Below, in pieces: positions 52,875 through 60,656 of a stretch of DNA of 64,000 bases (positions are counted from its first letter, which is position 1; each line of letters opens with the position of its first letter). Both the position numbers and the translations under genes were made by a program. Source of the DNA: UBA1756 sp045132235 (lineage in GTDB: Bacteria > Bacteroidota > Bacteroidia > Bacteroidales > WCHB1-69); NCBI GenBank assembly GCA_045132235.1, contig JBGURX010000021.1, positions 13,788-77,787 on the forward strand. Direction: 5' to 3'. The notes beneath the pieces are model-generated. The model had not been told where the DNA came from and ran no database searches. It saw nothing but the letters and a program-made list of their open reading frames with translations.

Positions 52875-52898
52875 AGACGCGATTAATCGCGTCTCTAC
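52871..52898. repeat. 28-bp perfect palindrome (GTAGAGACGC family)
   Basis: Half-site GTAGAGACGCGATT followed by its exact complement. The first bases form the TAG stop of the permease gene. A related palindrome is at 53618. Confidence 0.95.
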
Positions 52899-52922
52899 AA
52901 ACGCAAATACAAACCTTTTACC

Positions 52923-53600
52923 ATGGTCAACCCTGTCATTGAAGAATCTTGGAAGCGCGCGTTAGCCGACCAGTTTGCCTCACCCTACTTTGAGGAGCTG
53001 AAGCGGTTTCTGATTGCGGAGAAACAGCAGCACCCCGTCTATCCTCCGGGACCGCTGATTTTCAACGCCTTCAACCTCACGCCGTTTGACAAGGTGAAGG
53101 TGGTGATTCTCGGGCAGGACCCGTACCACGAGCCCGGACAGGCGCACGGACTCTGTTTCTCGGTGCAGCCCGGCACGAAGTTCCCGCCCTCGTTGGTGAA
53201 CATCTTCCAAGAGCTGCAGTCCGACCTCGGCATCCCCGTGCCGCCCACCGGCAATCTGGAGGGCTGGGCGCGCCAGGGCGTGTTGCTGCTCAACGCTACC
53301 CTGACGGTTCGGGCGCACCAGGCCGGCTCGCACCAACGGCACGGCTGGGAGGCCTTCACCGACACCGCCATCGCACGGCTCTCGCAACAACGCAGCGGCA
53401 TCGTGTTCTTGCTCTGGGGCTCCTACGCACAGGCCAAAGCACAACTCATCGACCCCTCCAAACACTTCATCCTCACCGCCCCGCACCCCTCCCCTCTCTC
53501 CGCCTACCGCGGCTTCTTCGGCTGCAAACACTTCTCCAAAACCAACCAGCTGCTCATCCAGTCCGGGCAGACTCCCATCCGGTGGGAGGAAACCACCTGA
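52923..53600 (+). CDS. ung: Uracil-DNA glycosylase (family 1)
   Basis: 225 residues, normal. G64-Q-D66-P-Y-H69 (activating Asp), FNAFNLTPF, CFSVQPGTKFPPSL, LLLNATLTVR and APH188PSPLSAYRGFFG (catalytic His loop). It removes uracil from DNA. Flanked by the two GTAGAGACGC palindromes. Confidence 0.97.
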   Translation: MVNPVIEESWKRALADQFASPYFEELKRFLIAEKQQHPVYPPGPLIFNAFNLTPFDKVKVVILGQDPYHEPGQAHGLCFSVQPGTKFPPSLVNIFQELQSDLGIPVPPTGNLEGWARQGVLLLNATLTVRAHQAGSHQRHGWEAFTDTAIARLSQQRSGIVFLLWGSYAQAKAQLIDPSKHFILTAPHPSPLSAYRGFFGCKHFSKTNQLLIQSGQTPIRWEETT

Positions 53601-53617
53601 ACGGGAAATTGAAATCT

Positions 53618-53643
53618 TAGAGACGCAGCATGCTGCGTCTCTA
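53618..53643. repeat. 26-bp perfect palindrome, second of the GTAGAGACGC family
   Basis: Half-site TAGAGACGCAGCA and its exact complement. It shares the outer TAGAGACGC with the palindrome at 52871 but has a different centre. Confidence 0.95.
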
Positions 53644-53661
53644 CTTTTAACTCTTGACTAT

Positions 53662-54342
53662 ATGAAACAGATCCTCTCCTTTTTAGACCAGCTGATGCGC
53701 CACAACTACCGCGAATGGTTCATGGAACACAAACAGGAATATGTGGCGGCACAGGCGCATTTCAACGAATTTACGGAAAAACTGATTGCGGAGGTCGGGA
53801 AATTCGATCCCTCCATCCGCGACCTGACCGTGAAGGACTGCACCTACCGCATCTACAAGGACATGCGTTTCTCGAAAGAGAAAATCCCTTACAAAACCCA
53901 TATCGGGGCCTATCTTTGTCCGCACGGCAAGAAGTCGGGCTACGCAGGCTACTATTTTCACTTGGAACCCTCGGAATCAGAAGATTACTCTTTTGGCAAT
54001 ATGCTGGCAGCTGGCTTGTACAACCCTACCCCGTCGTTGGCCATTGCCATCCGCGACCGCATCCATCACGAAGGGGAAACGTTCCGTCAAGCCGCCGCAC
54101 AGGCCACTCACTACCACTGGAACGACAATGCCAAATACAAGCAGGTTCCCAATGGGTTTCCGCAAGACGATCCGAATGCGGAATTCCTGAAACTCAAGAC
54201 TTTCACCATCGCGGCAGAACTTCCTGATGATATGGTTTTTGGAGACGAAACGCGGCTTTTGAAATTTGTGACGGAGCGTTTCCGCGAAGCCAAACCCGTC
54301 AACGACTTCATCAACCAAGTAATCGAAGGGGGATGTTGGTGA
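53662..54342 (+). CDS. DUF2461-family protein
   Basis: 226 residues without signal peptide. The family marks are NYREWFMEHKQEYVAAQ, YRIYKDMRFSKEKIPYKTHIGAY, YYFHLEP and a late DFINQVIEGG. Function is not known. The start lies 18 nt after the second palindrome. Confidence 0.9.
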   Translation: MKQILSFLDQLMRHNYREWFMEHKQEYVAAQAHFNEFTEKLIAEVGKFDPSIRDLTVKDCTYRIYKDMRFSKEKIPYKTHIGAYLCPHGKKSGYAGYYFHLEPSESEDYSFGNMLAAGLYNPTPSLAIAIRDRIHHEGETFRQAAAQATHYHWNDNAKYKQVPNGFPQDDPNAEFLKLKTFTIAAELPDDMVFGDETRLLKFVTERFREAKPVNDFINQVIEGGCW

Positions 54343-54394
54343 AATTAACGATTTTTAACCTTTTCAACCGCCCATTATATTCAAAAAATATTTC

Positions 54395-54402
54395 TATTTT
54401 TG
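54395..54402 (+). promoter_or_regulatory. -7 box (TATTTTTG) for the third Cys-rich lipoprotein
   Basis: TAnnTTTG match, 45 nt before the start at 54448. Confidence 0.6.
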
Positions 54403-54447
54403 CATCGAAAAATAATTTTTTATTAACCATTTAAAAACCAAAACATT

Positions 54448-54663
54448 ATGAAGAAAGTATTCGTAGCATTCGCCGCTATGGCATTCATTTTCGGTTTCGC
54501 TTCCTGCGACAAGAAATGCACCTGCAAATGGTACAACAATGGCAAAGTTACTGCCACCCAGACCTACACCATCGACAAAGATTCTGACAAGAAATGTTCA
54601 GACTATGCCACTACCGCCATTTATGACGATGGTAACGGCAAATCTGGTGTTGAATGCAAATAA
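54448..54663 (+). CDS. Small Cys-rich lipoprotein, copy 3
   Basis: 71 residues. Lipobox FASC20, then C-D-K-K-C-T-C-K with cysteines at 20, 24 and 26, a short polar middle (TQTYTIDKDSDKKCSDY) and a final GVECK. It matches copies 1 and 2 (35247, 35507) in the order and spacing of its five cysteines. It has its own -7 box and a strong terminator. No known function. Confidence 0.83.
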   Translation: MKKVFVAFAAMAFIFGFASCDKKCTCKWYNNGKVTATQTYTIDKDSDKKCSDYATTAIYDDGNGKSGVECK

Positions 54664-54680
54664 GCATCCGAAACAAACAC

Positions 54681-54715
54681 AAAAAGGCGCAGTTTTCACT
54701 GCGCCTTTTTTATTG
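54681..54715. terminator. Terminator between the third lipoprotein and mutY
   Basis: AAAAAGGCGCAGT pairs with ACTGCGCCTTTTT (13 bp) over TTTC, with A/T-rich flanks on both sides, so it may serve the convergent mutY gene as well. Confidence 0.93.
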
Positions 54716-55747
54716 CTGAAAAACGCGTTGTAGAGCCCGCTCCGTCACTTTCGCCACCGCATAGTCGCGGAGACGGCCAACCGGCACGATCTGCTGGTGT
54801 TCTGACAGTGGCGGCAGGCATTTCACACTCACCACATAGAAGTAGGCGAAGATCCTGCGGTGGGTAAGCTGATGCTGCGTTTGCCACACCAGACGGGGTT
54901 CTTCCGTATATTCTATTTTATTATCATTCAAATAATTAATAATATCAAACTGCACTCCATCGAGTTCCACGAGTGGAAATTCGTACAGCTCGCGCCAGAT
55001 ATCATTCTCCGCGCGCCGTTGCAGGATTGTTTGGTCGTTATGGAGAAAGATGAGGTAATGGAAGTAACGGTTTTTCACTGTAATAGTTTTCTGTTTGACA
55101 GGGAGTTGTTCCACCTGCTGGTGCTGAAAGGCGTAGCACTCTGATGCGAAGGGGCACTTTGGGCAGTCAGGATTTTTGGGGGTGCACATCATGGCGCCCA
55201 TTTCCATCATGGCCTGATTGAAGTCGCCCGGGCGGTCGTTGGGAATCCACTTTTGGCAGGTGGCCTCCACCAGCTTGTGGGTGGCGGGGGCGGCGATGTT
55301 GTCGAAGATGCCCTGATGGCGGGCGACGACGCGCAGCACGTTGCCGTCCACGGCGGGATAAGGCAGCTGGAAGGCGATGGAGGCGATGGCCGCGGCGGTA
55401 TAGTCGCCCACGCCCTTCAGCGCGCGGATGCCGGCGTAGTCGGAGGGAAACACCCCGTTGTGCCGTTCCACCATCTGGCGAGCGGCGGCGTGCAGGTTAC
55501 GGGCGCGGCTGTAGTAGCCAAGCCCCTGCCACAGCTTGAGCACCTCCGCCTCGGGAGCCGCCGCGAGGGCTTGCAGCGTGGGGAATGCCTCAAGGAAACG
55601 ACGGTAGTAGTCCATGCCCTGCACCACGCGGGTTTGCTGCAGAATCACCTCTGAAATCCAGATGCGATAAGGGTCGCTTTCGCCACGCCAAGGCAATTCG
55701 CGCTTGTGGGTGTCAAACCAGTCGAGCAGGCGTTCGGTGAATTTCAT
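54710..55747 (-). CDS. mutY: A/G-specific adenine glycosylase
   Basis: 345 residues. HhH-GPD domain with E33 in SEVILQQTR and D115 in KGVGDYTAAA, the 4Fe-4S cysteines C188, C195, C198 and C204 (Cx6Cx2Cx5C), and a NUDIX-like MutY C-terminal domain from about 220. It removes adenine opposite 8-oxoguanine. Its end touches the terminator shared with the lipoprotein. Confidence 0.96.
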   Translation of the reverse strand: MKFTERLLDWFDTHKRELPWRGESDPYRIWISEVILQQTRVVQGMDYYRRFLEAFPTLQALAAAPEAEVLKLWQGLGYYSRARNLHAAARQMVERHNGVFPSDYAGIRALKGVGDYTAAAIASIAFQLPYPAVDGNVLRVVARHQGIFDNIAAPATHKLVEATCQKWIPNDRPGDFNQAMMEMGAMMCTPKNPDCPKCPFASECYAFQHQQVEQLPVKQKTITVKNRYFHYLIFLHNDQTILQRRAENDIWRELYEFPLVELDGVQFDIINYLNDNKIEYTEEPRLVWQTQHQLTHRRIFAYFYVVSVKCLPPLSEHQQIVPVGRLRDYAVAKVTERALQRVFQQ

Positions 55748-55756
55748 TTTTAGAAA

Positions 55757-55783
55757 AAGAAGGGGAAGCGATTGGCTTCCCCT
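55757..55783 (-). terminator. Terminator after the OmpA-family gene
   Basis: AGGGGAAGC pairs with GCTTCCCCT over a 5-nt loop; the minus-strand continuation is T-rich. Confidence 0.8.
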
Positions 55784-55789
55784 AAATGA

Positions 55790-56794
55790 TTAGTTGTTGT
55801 CGATGATTTGGAAAAGCTCGTCGAGCTTGGGGGTGAGGATGATCTCCGTGCGGCGGTTCTTGGCGCGGGCCTCGGGCGTGTTGGCGGGGTCGATGGGGAA
55901 ATACTCGCCGCGGCCGGAGGCGGAGATACGTTCAGGGTTTATGTCGCCGTACGAGAGGATGAGTTTCACCACGGAGGTGGCACGCATCACACTCAAATCC
56001 CAGTTGTCCTTCACCTGACCGCTGCCGTTGTAGCGGAGGTTGTCGGTGTGGCCTTCGATGAGCACGTTGATGGTGCTGTCGGCTTCCAACACTTTAGCCA
56101 GCTCCTTGAGAGCTTCTTTACCTTCGCCTTGCACTTCCCAGCGTGCGGAGGCAAACAGGAGTTTCTCATCCATAGAAACATACACCTTACCATTGCGCTG
56201 TTCGACCTTGAGGCCGCTGCCTTCGAAGTTCTTAAGGGCGTTGCTCACCTTGTCTTTGAGGGCGCGCACTTCGGCATCTTTTTGGTCGAGAATCTTCTGC
56301 AGTTCAGCGAGGCTGCTGGCGAACTGGTTCAGCGAATCCTGCTTGGCCTGAAGCTCTTCCGACTGGCGTTCGAGGCGGCGTTGCATCTCTTCCAGTTCAG
56401 CTTCCTTGTTGCGGAGCTGGAGCTGGGCGCTGTCGAGGTTGCTCGACAACTCGCTGATAGCGGCACCGCTATTTCTGGTCAATTCCTTGATATCCTTCGC
56501 CAACTCGTCGTAGTCGTGGCGCGATTTGGCATACTCGGCTTCCGTCTGGGCCAGTTTGCGGCTCAGGTCGAGGGTGTCGTGCTTCAGCTGGTCAACTTTG
56601 GTTTGCAAAGCATTGACCTGTCTGTCCAGATCCTTGTTTTTATTCTGGCAATCAGAAAGTTCGGTATCTGCAAACCGCTTGTCCTCCATACACTCCTTAT
56701 ACTTGCCTTCCAATTCCAGATACTTCTGCTTGGTGACGCAGGAGGTGGCGAGGATAGCCATGGCTGCCATGGCAATGAACATCAATTTTCTCAT
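55790..56794 (-). CDS. OmpA-family lipoprotein with coiled coil
   Basis: 334 residues. Lipobox LATSC19, then a long coiled coil (about 25-190, rich in Lys, Glu, Gln and Asp) and a C-terminal OmpA peptidoglycan-binding domain (about 205-325): LIEGHTDNLRYNG, WDLSVMRATSV and ASGRGEYFPIDP with NRRTEIILTP. It likely ties the outer membrane to the cell wall. Monocistronic by the terminators around it. Confidence 0.93.
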   Translation of the reverse strand: MRKLMFIAMAAMAILATSCVTKQKYLELEGKYKECMEDKRFADTELSDCQNKNKDLDRQVNALQTKVDQLKHDTLDLSRKLAQTEAEYAKSRHDYDELAKDIKELTRNSGAAISELSSNLDSAQLQLRNKEAELEEMQRRLERQSEELQAKQDSLNQFASSLAELQKILDQKDAEVRALKDKVSNALKNFEGSGLKVEQRNGKVYVSMDEKLLFASARWEVQGEGKEALKELAKVLEADSTINVLIEGHTDNLRYNGSGQVKDNWDLSVMRATSVVKLILSYGDINPERISASGRGEYFPIDPANTPEARAKNRRTEIILTPKLDELFQIIDNN

Positions 56795-56829
56795 TCTTAC
56801 GTTTTATGGTTAATGGTTGATTTTAAGAA

Positions 56830-56860
56830 AAGAGCGCCGAAAAGGAATTCCGACGCCCTT
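56830..56860 (-). terminator. Terminator after the DUF1573 gene
   Basis: On the minus strand AAGGGCGTCG pairs with CGGCGCTCTT (10 bp with two G-T wobbles) and is followed by a T-rich tract. Confidence 0.75.
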
Positions 56861-56877
56861 GTTACGTCAAGAAGACG

Positions 56878-57969
56878 TTATTGTTTGATAAATCCTTCTA
56901 CTTTAATAACCTGTACAGGATTGGTGGGACTATTGGTAATCACCTCGAAATTGCTGGACTGTTTGCCACGGCGGGACTGGGCTTTGAATGTAAGTTCGAG
57001 GGTGCCTGATTGTCCGGGCTCGATGGTCATGCTGGACATCTTGTAGGAGATAGCAGGGAGGTTGTTGGTGTCAATTTTGCGGATGATGAGCGGGGTTTTA
57101 CCCGTATTGGAAATGGTGATGACATCCGTGACGACCTCTTTCTGGGCGATGGTGTCGAATTTGAAGACCGTCTTGCTATACACAACTTTGGGGGCTCTTT
57201 CAAGCTCTTTCTGCGACATCTGGGAGAAATCCTCCGTAATCTTGACAGAGTAATGGATATATTTCTTCGCTTCAATAGTATCGTTGGTAATGAGGGCGAT
57301 ACGGTCTTTGAGGGTCCCCCAGCCATTACGGAGGGAAGCATCGTATTTGAGTACGATGTAACCCTCTTCGCCAGCTTTGATTTCATTGCCGAAGCTGCGG
57401 CTCACCTCTTGGATGTAGGCAGGCAGTTCGGTCTGCACGGACACTTTGCGGCCGTTTTCATAGAAATTGCGGAGCCAGAGGGTATCCAAATGGGATTGGG
57501 TATTGGTAAGGTTGACGCTGACAGAGTATTCCTTCACCCTCACTTCACCTTTACCAGCCTTGTAGCCAGCCAATTCATACTTTGTGGGGGGGCGTTTGAT
57601 GACGTTGCCCTTGATGAAAATGATATACGGGCTGGCCTGATCGGGCTCGTTGGTGCTGACCTTGATGTTCTTGTTGAAACTGCCGGGGCGGTTCCACGGA
57701 TCGTAGGTGGCATCGATGAAACCGGTCTGACCGGGGGCGACTGCCTCGCGGGTGTAGTTGGCAGCGGTACAGCCGCAACCGGGCTTGACATTCGTAAGCA
57801 CAAGGTCTTCCGTACCCACATTCTTGAAAATGAAACGGGCCGTTACCTTGCCGCCTTCCTCGTGAATGTCGCCAAATTCATGCGTTTTCTTTTCAAACTC
57901 GATTTTCGGCTGGGCCATGACGCACAAAACGGCCAACAGCATCGTCAAAGATAAAACTAACTTTTTCAT
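56878..57969 (-). CDS. Secreted DUF1573 protein
   Basis: 363 residues with a signal peptide (MKKLVLSLTMLLAVLCVMAQ). At least one DUF1573 Ig-like domain at 20-125 (IEFEKKTHEFGDIHEEGGKVTARFIF, NVKPGCGCT, PGQTGFIDATYDP). A second related region comes at about 250-360 (SNTGKTPLIIRKID, PGQSGTLELTFKA). No lipobox, unlike the short paralogue at 23634. Function unknown. Confidence 0.88.
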   Translation of the reverse strand: MKKLVLSLTMLLAVLCVMAQPKIEFEKKTHEFGDIHEEGGKVTARFIFKNVGTEDLVLTNVKPGCGCTAANYTREAVAPGQTGFIDATYDPWNRPGSFNKNIKVSTNEPDQASPYIIFIKGNVIKRPPTKYELAGYKAGKGEVRVKEYSVSVNLTNTQSHLDTLWLRNFYENGRKVSVQTELPAYIQEVSRSFGNEIKAGEEGYIVLKYDASLRNGWGTLKDRIALITNDTIEAKKYIHYSVKITEDFSQMSQKELERAPKVVYSKTVFKFDTIAQKEVVTDVITISNTGKTPLIIRKIDTNNLPAISYKMSSMTIEPGQSGTLELTFKAQSRRGKQSSNFEVITNSPTNPVQVIKVEGFIKQ

Positions 57970-58020
57970 CGTTACTTTATTTAAATTTTCCTAATTATTG
58001 CAGTTTACAAAAAACGGGTG

Positions 58021-58028
58021 CAAAAATA
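58021..58028 (-). promoter_or_regulatory. -7 box (TATTTTTG on minus strand) for the DUF1573 gene
   Basis: Reads CAAAAATA on the plus strand, 52 nt upstream of the start at 57969. Confidence 0.6.
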
Positions 58029-58106
58029 CTATTTTATTTTGTAAAATCGCTTCCCTATTCATATTTATTTTTTTAAACTAAAAAATGCATTGTCAAAAAA
58101 AATGTC

Positions 58107-58114
58107 TAAATTTG
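58107..58114 (+). promoter_or_regulatory. -7 box (TAAATTTG) for the aromatic ammonia-lyase operon
   Basis: TAnnTTTG match, 90 nt before the start at 58204; the leader between them is AT-rich. Confidence 0.6.
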
Positions 58115-58203
58115 CGGCTTGATTGGAGAAATGGGGGGTAGGTTTAATTCTCTCTTTGAAAAAATTTATAAATTATTAATAATCAATAGACTAATTTCCT
58201 ATT

Positions 58204-59712
58204 ATGCAAATCAGTGAAATTGAAAAAATTCTTTTTGAAGGCAAAAAACTCATCATCAGTGCCGAAGACCGGAACAGAATTGAGCGCAGTTATAACTTCC
58301 TGAAGCAGTTTTCAGCCGACAAAATCATCTATGGCATCAACACGGGATTCGGTCCCATGGCGCAATATCGCATCTCCAACGACGACCTTTTGTCACTCCA
58401 ATACAACATTATCCGCAGCCACTCGACGGGTGCCGGAGAGCCTTTTGACGAGATTTACGTGAAGGCCGCGATGTTGTCGCGCTACATGACCTTTGCCAGC
58501 GGCAAGTCGGGCGTGCACATCAGTGCATTGGAGATGCTGGCAGCCTTCATCAACAACGGCGTCTATCCCTACATTCCGCAGCACGGCAGTGTAGGCGCCA
58601 GCGGCGACCTCGTGCAGCTGGCCCATCTCGCCCTCACCCTCATCGGCGAAGGACAGGTGTTCTACAAAGGAGAACTCCGTCCCACCGCCGATGTGATGAA
58701 AGAGCTCAACCTCACCCCGTTCCAGCCGCACATCCGCGAAGGCCTCGCCCTCTGCAACGGCACCGCCATGATGACCGGCGTCGGCTTGGTGAACCTGCAC
58801 TATGCCAAGCAGTTGCTCTCGTACGCAGTGATGGCCTCCGTCATGGTCAACGAAATTGTGGCCTCCTACGACGACTTCCTCGCCCCCGAACTCAACGACC
58901 TGAAAAACCACAAGGGACAGATGCGCATCGCACAGTGGATGACCAATATCGCCAGCACTTCGCACCGTCTGCTGAAACGCGAAGTGGAACTCTACCGTCC
59001 CCACGAAGAGATGGTGTTCCAACACAAGGTGCAGCCCTTCTACTCGCTGCGCTGCATCCCGCAGATTCTCGGTCCCGTGCTCGACACCCTCGACTTCTCG
59101 GAGAAAATCCTTGAAGAGGAGTTCAACGCAGTGGACGACAACCCGGTGGTGGACATCGAGACGCAGACCGTTTACCATGGCGGCAATTTCCACGGCGACT
59201 ATGTGAGCTTCGAGATGGACAAGATGAAGATTGCCATCACCAAGCTGACCATGCTGATGGAGCGCCAGTTCAACTACCTGTGCCACGACAAGATCAACGA
59301 GCTGCTGCCGCCGTTCATGAACCTCGGCGTCATCGGTCTCAACTACGGCGTACAGGCCATGCAGTTTACGGCCACCTCCACCACGGCGGAGTGCCAGACC
59401 CTCTCCAACCCGATGTATGTGCACAGCATCCCCAACAACAACGACAACCAGGATGTGGTGAGCATGGGCACCAACTCGGCCATCCTCGCCAAGCGCGTCA
59501 TCGACAACGCCTATCAGGTGATGGCCATCCATTTCATCGGCATCGCACAAGCGGTGGACTGCCTGAAAATCAAAGAGGACTTGTCGGAAAATTCGCGCAA
59601 ACTGTATGATGAAATCCGCAATTTGGTACCGGCGTTCGTGGAAGACACGCCGAAGTACGAGGAGATTGCCATCGTGATTGACTTTTTGAAAAACCACAAA
59701 ATCGACTTCTAA
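58204..59712 (+). CDS. Aromatic amino acid ammonia-lyase, probably tyrosine ammonia-lyase
   Basis: 502 residues of the HAL/PAL/TAL family; the MIO prosthetic group would form from A132-S133-G134 in VGASGDLVQLAHLAL. IYGINTGFGPMAQYRI is a strongly conserved start, RSHSTGAGEP the specificity loop and YVHSIPNNNDNQDVVSMG a late core motif. By recall it resembles Flavobacterium tyrosine ammonia-lyase more than HutH of histidine breakdown. Together with FabG and a ketosynthase downstream this is expected for aryl-polyene/flexirubin starter (4-coumarate) synthesis. Databases may label it hutH; no other hut gene is here. Confidence 0.87.
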   Translation: MQISEIEKILFEGKKLIISAEDRNRIERSYNFLKQFSADKIIYGINTGFGPMAQYRISNDDLLSLQYNIIRSHSTGAGEPFDEIYVKAAMLSRYMTFASGKSGVHISALEMLAAFINNGVYPYIPQHGSVGASGDLVQLAHLALTLIGEGQVFYKGELRPTADVMKELNLTPFQPHIREGLALCNGTAMMTGVGLVNLHYAKQLLSYAVMASVMVNEIVASYDDFLAPELNDLKNHKGQMRIAQWMTNIASTSHRLLKREVELYRPHEEMVFQHKVQPFYSLRCIPQILGPVLDTLDFSEKILEEEFNAVDDNPVVDIETQTVYHGGNFHGDYVSFEMDKMKIAITKLTMLMERQFNYLCHDKINELLPPFMNLGVIGLNYGVQAMQFTATSTTAECQTLSNPMYVHSIPNNNDNQDVVSMGTNSAILAKRVIDNAYQVMAIHFIGIAQAVDCLKIKEDLSENSRKLYDEIRNLVPAFVEDTPKYEEIAIVIDFLKNHKIDF

Positions 59713-60440
59713 TGAAATATGCAATGGTAACGGGAGGCTCGCGCGGCATCGGGCGGGCCTGTTGTCTGCAACTGGCAGAGATGGGATACAACGTCATCAT
59801 CAACTATGCCCGCAACAGCGAGGCGGCGGAAGAGACCCGCAAGTTGGTGGAAGAGAAGGGCGTGACGGCCGAGCTGATGCCGTTTGACGTGTCGGACGGC
59901 CAAGCCGCCAACGCAGCTGTGGAGGCATGGCAGGAGCAGCATCCCGACGACTATATCGCCGTGCTGGTGAACAATGCCGGCATCCGTCAGGACACCATGA
60001 TGGTGTTCATGGAGGACAGCCAGTGGCACGACGTGCTGAACACCACACTCAACGGCTTTTTCTACATCACGCGGCGGGTGCTGAAGGACATGCTCACCAA
60101 GCGGTGGGGCCGCATCGTGAATGTGGTGTCGCTCTCCGGCATCAAGGGACTGCCCGGACAGGTGAACTATTCGTCGGCAAAGGCCGCGCTCATCGGCGCC
60201 ACCAAGGCCTTGGCACAGGAGGTAGGTCCCCGCAAGGTGACCGTCAACGCCGTTGCCCCCGGCTTCATCGCGACCGACATGACCAAAGACCTTGACGAGG
60301 CGATGCTGAAGAAGCAGATTCCTTGCGGGCGCTTCGGCAAACCCGAGGAGGTGGCCGCACTGGTGGGCTTCCTCGCCTCCGACAACGCCGCCTATATCAA
60401 CGGCGAGGTGGTGTCAATCAACGGGGGACTTTATACGTAG
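59712..60440 (+). CDS. 3-oxoacyl-ACP reductase, FabG-like (SDR family)
   Basis: 242 residues. TGGSRGIGRA is the NAD(P) motif and S140, Y153 and K157 are the catalytic set (VSLSG...NYSSAK). LVNNAGI is also present, and the C-terminal GEVVSINGGLYT is typical. It starts on the last base of the ammonia-lyase stop (TAATG). As a paralogue in a polyene-type set, it probably reduces ketoacyl intermediates rather than serving bulk fatty-acid synthesis. Confidence 0.9.
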   Translation: MKYAMVTGGSRGIGRACCLQLAEMGYNVIINYARNSEAAEETRKLVEEKGVTAELMPFDVSDGQAANAAVEAWQEQHPDDYIAVLVNNAGIRQDTMMVFMEDSQWHDVLNTTLNGFFYITRRVLKDMLTKRWGRIVNVVSLSGIKGLPGQVNYSSAKAALIGATKALAQEVGPRKVTVNAVAPGFIATDMTKDLDEAMLKKQIPCGRFGKPEEVAALVGFLASDNAAYINGEVVSINGGLYT

Positions 60441-60510
60441 TTGAGAGTTAAAAGTTGAGAGTTAAAAGTTGAGAGTTAAAAGTTGGGAGTTAAAAGTTGA
60501 GAGTTAAGGA
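60441..60510. repeat. Tandem 14-bp repeat (TTGAGAGTTAAAAG), about 4.7 copies
   Basis: Three perfect copies, one with a single change and one partial copy, directly after the fabG stop. The rest of the 216-nt gap to the ketosynthase is AT-rich with no gene seen. Confidence 0.92.
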
Positions 60511-60656
60511 GTGAAGAAGTTAAGAAGTGAAGGTGAGAGGATGGGAGGAAGGAAGTGAATGGAAGGGGTGTTACTGCCTAATGGCTGATGGGATGATTGA
60601 TAGTAAAGTCGGTGCATGCACCGGCTCATATTAGTGACAATACAATCTGATAGATT

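Noticed and set aside
55808..57046. 412-residue plus-strand frame
   Set aside because: Antisense of the OmpA gene and part of the DUF1573 gene; no motif, and both minus-strand genes are convincing.
58393..59724. 443-residue minus-strand frame
   Set aside because: Antisense of the ammonia-lyase gene; His/Val-rich, no domain.
60441..60510. CRISPR array
   Set aside because: Repeats are 14 bp and directly adjacent with no spacers and no cas genes.
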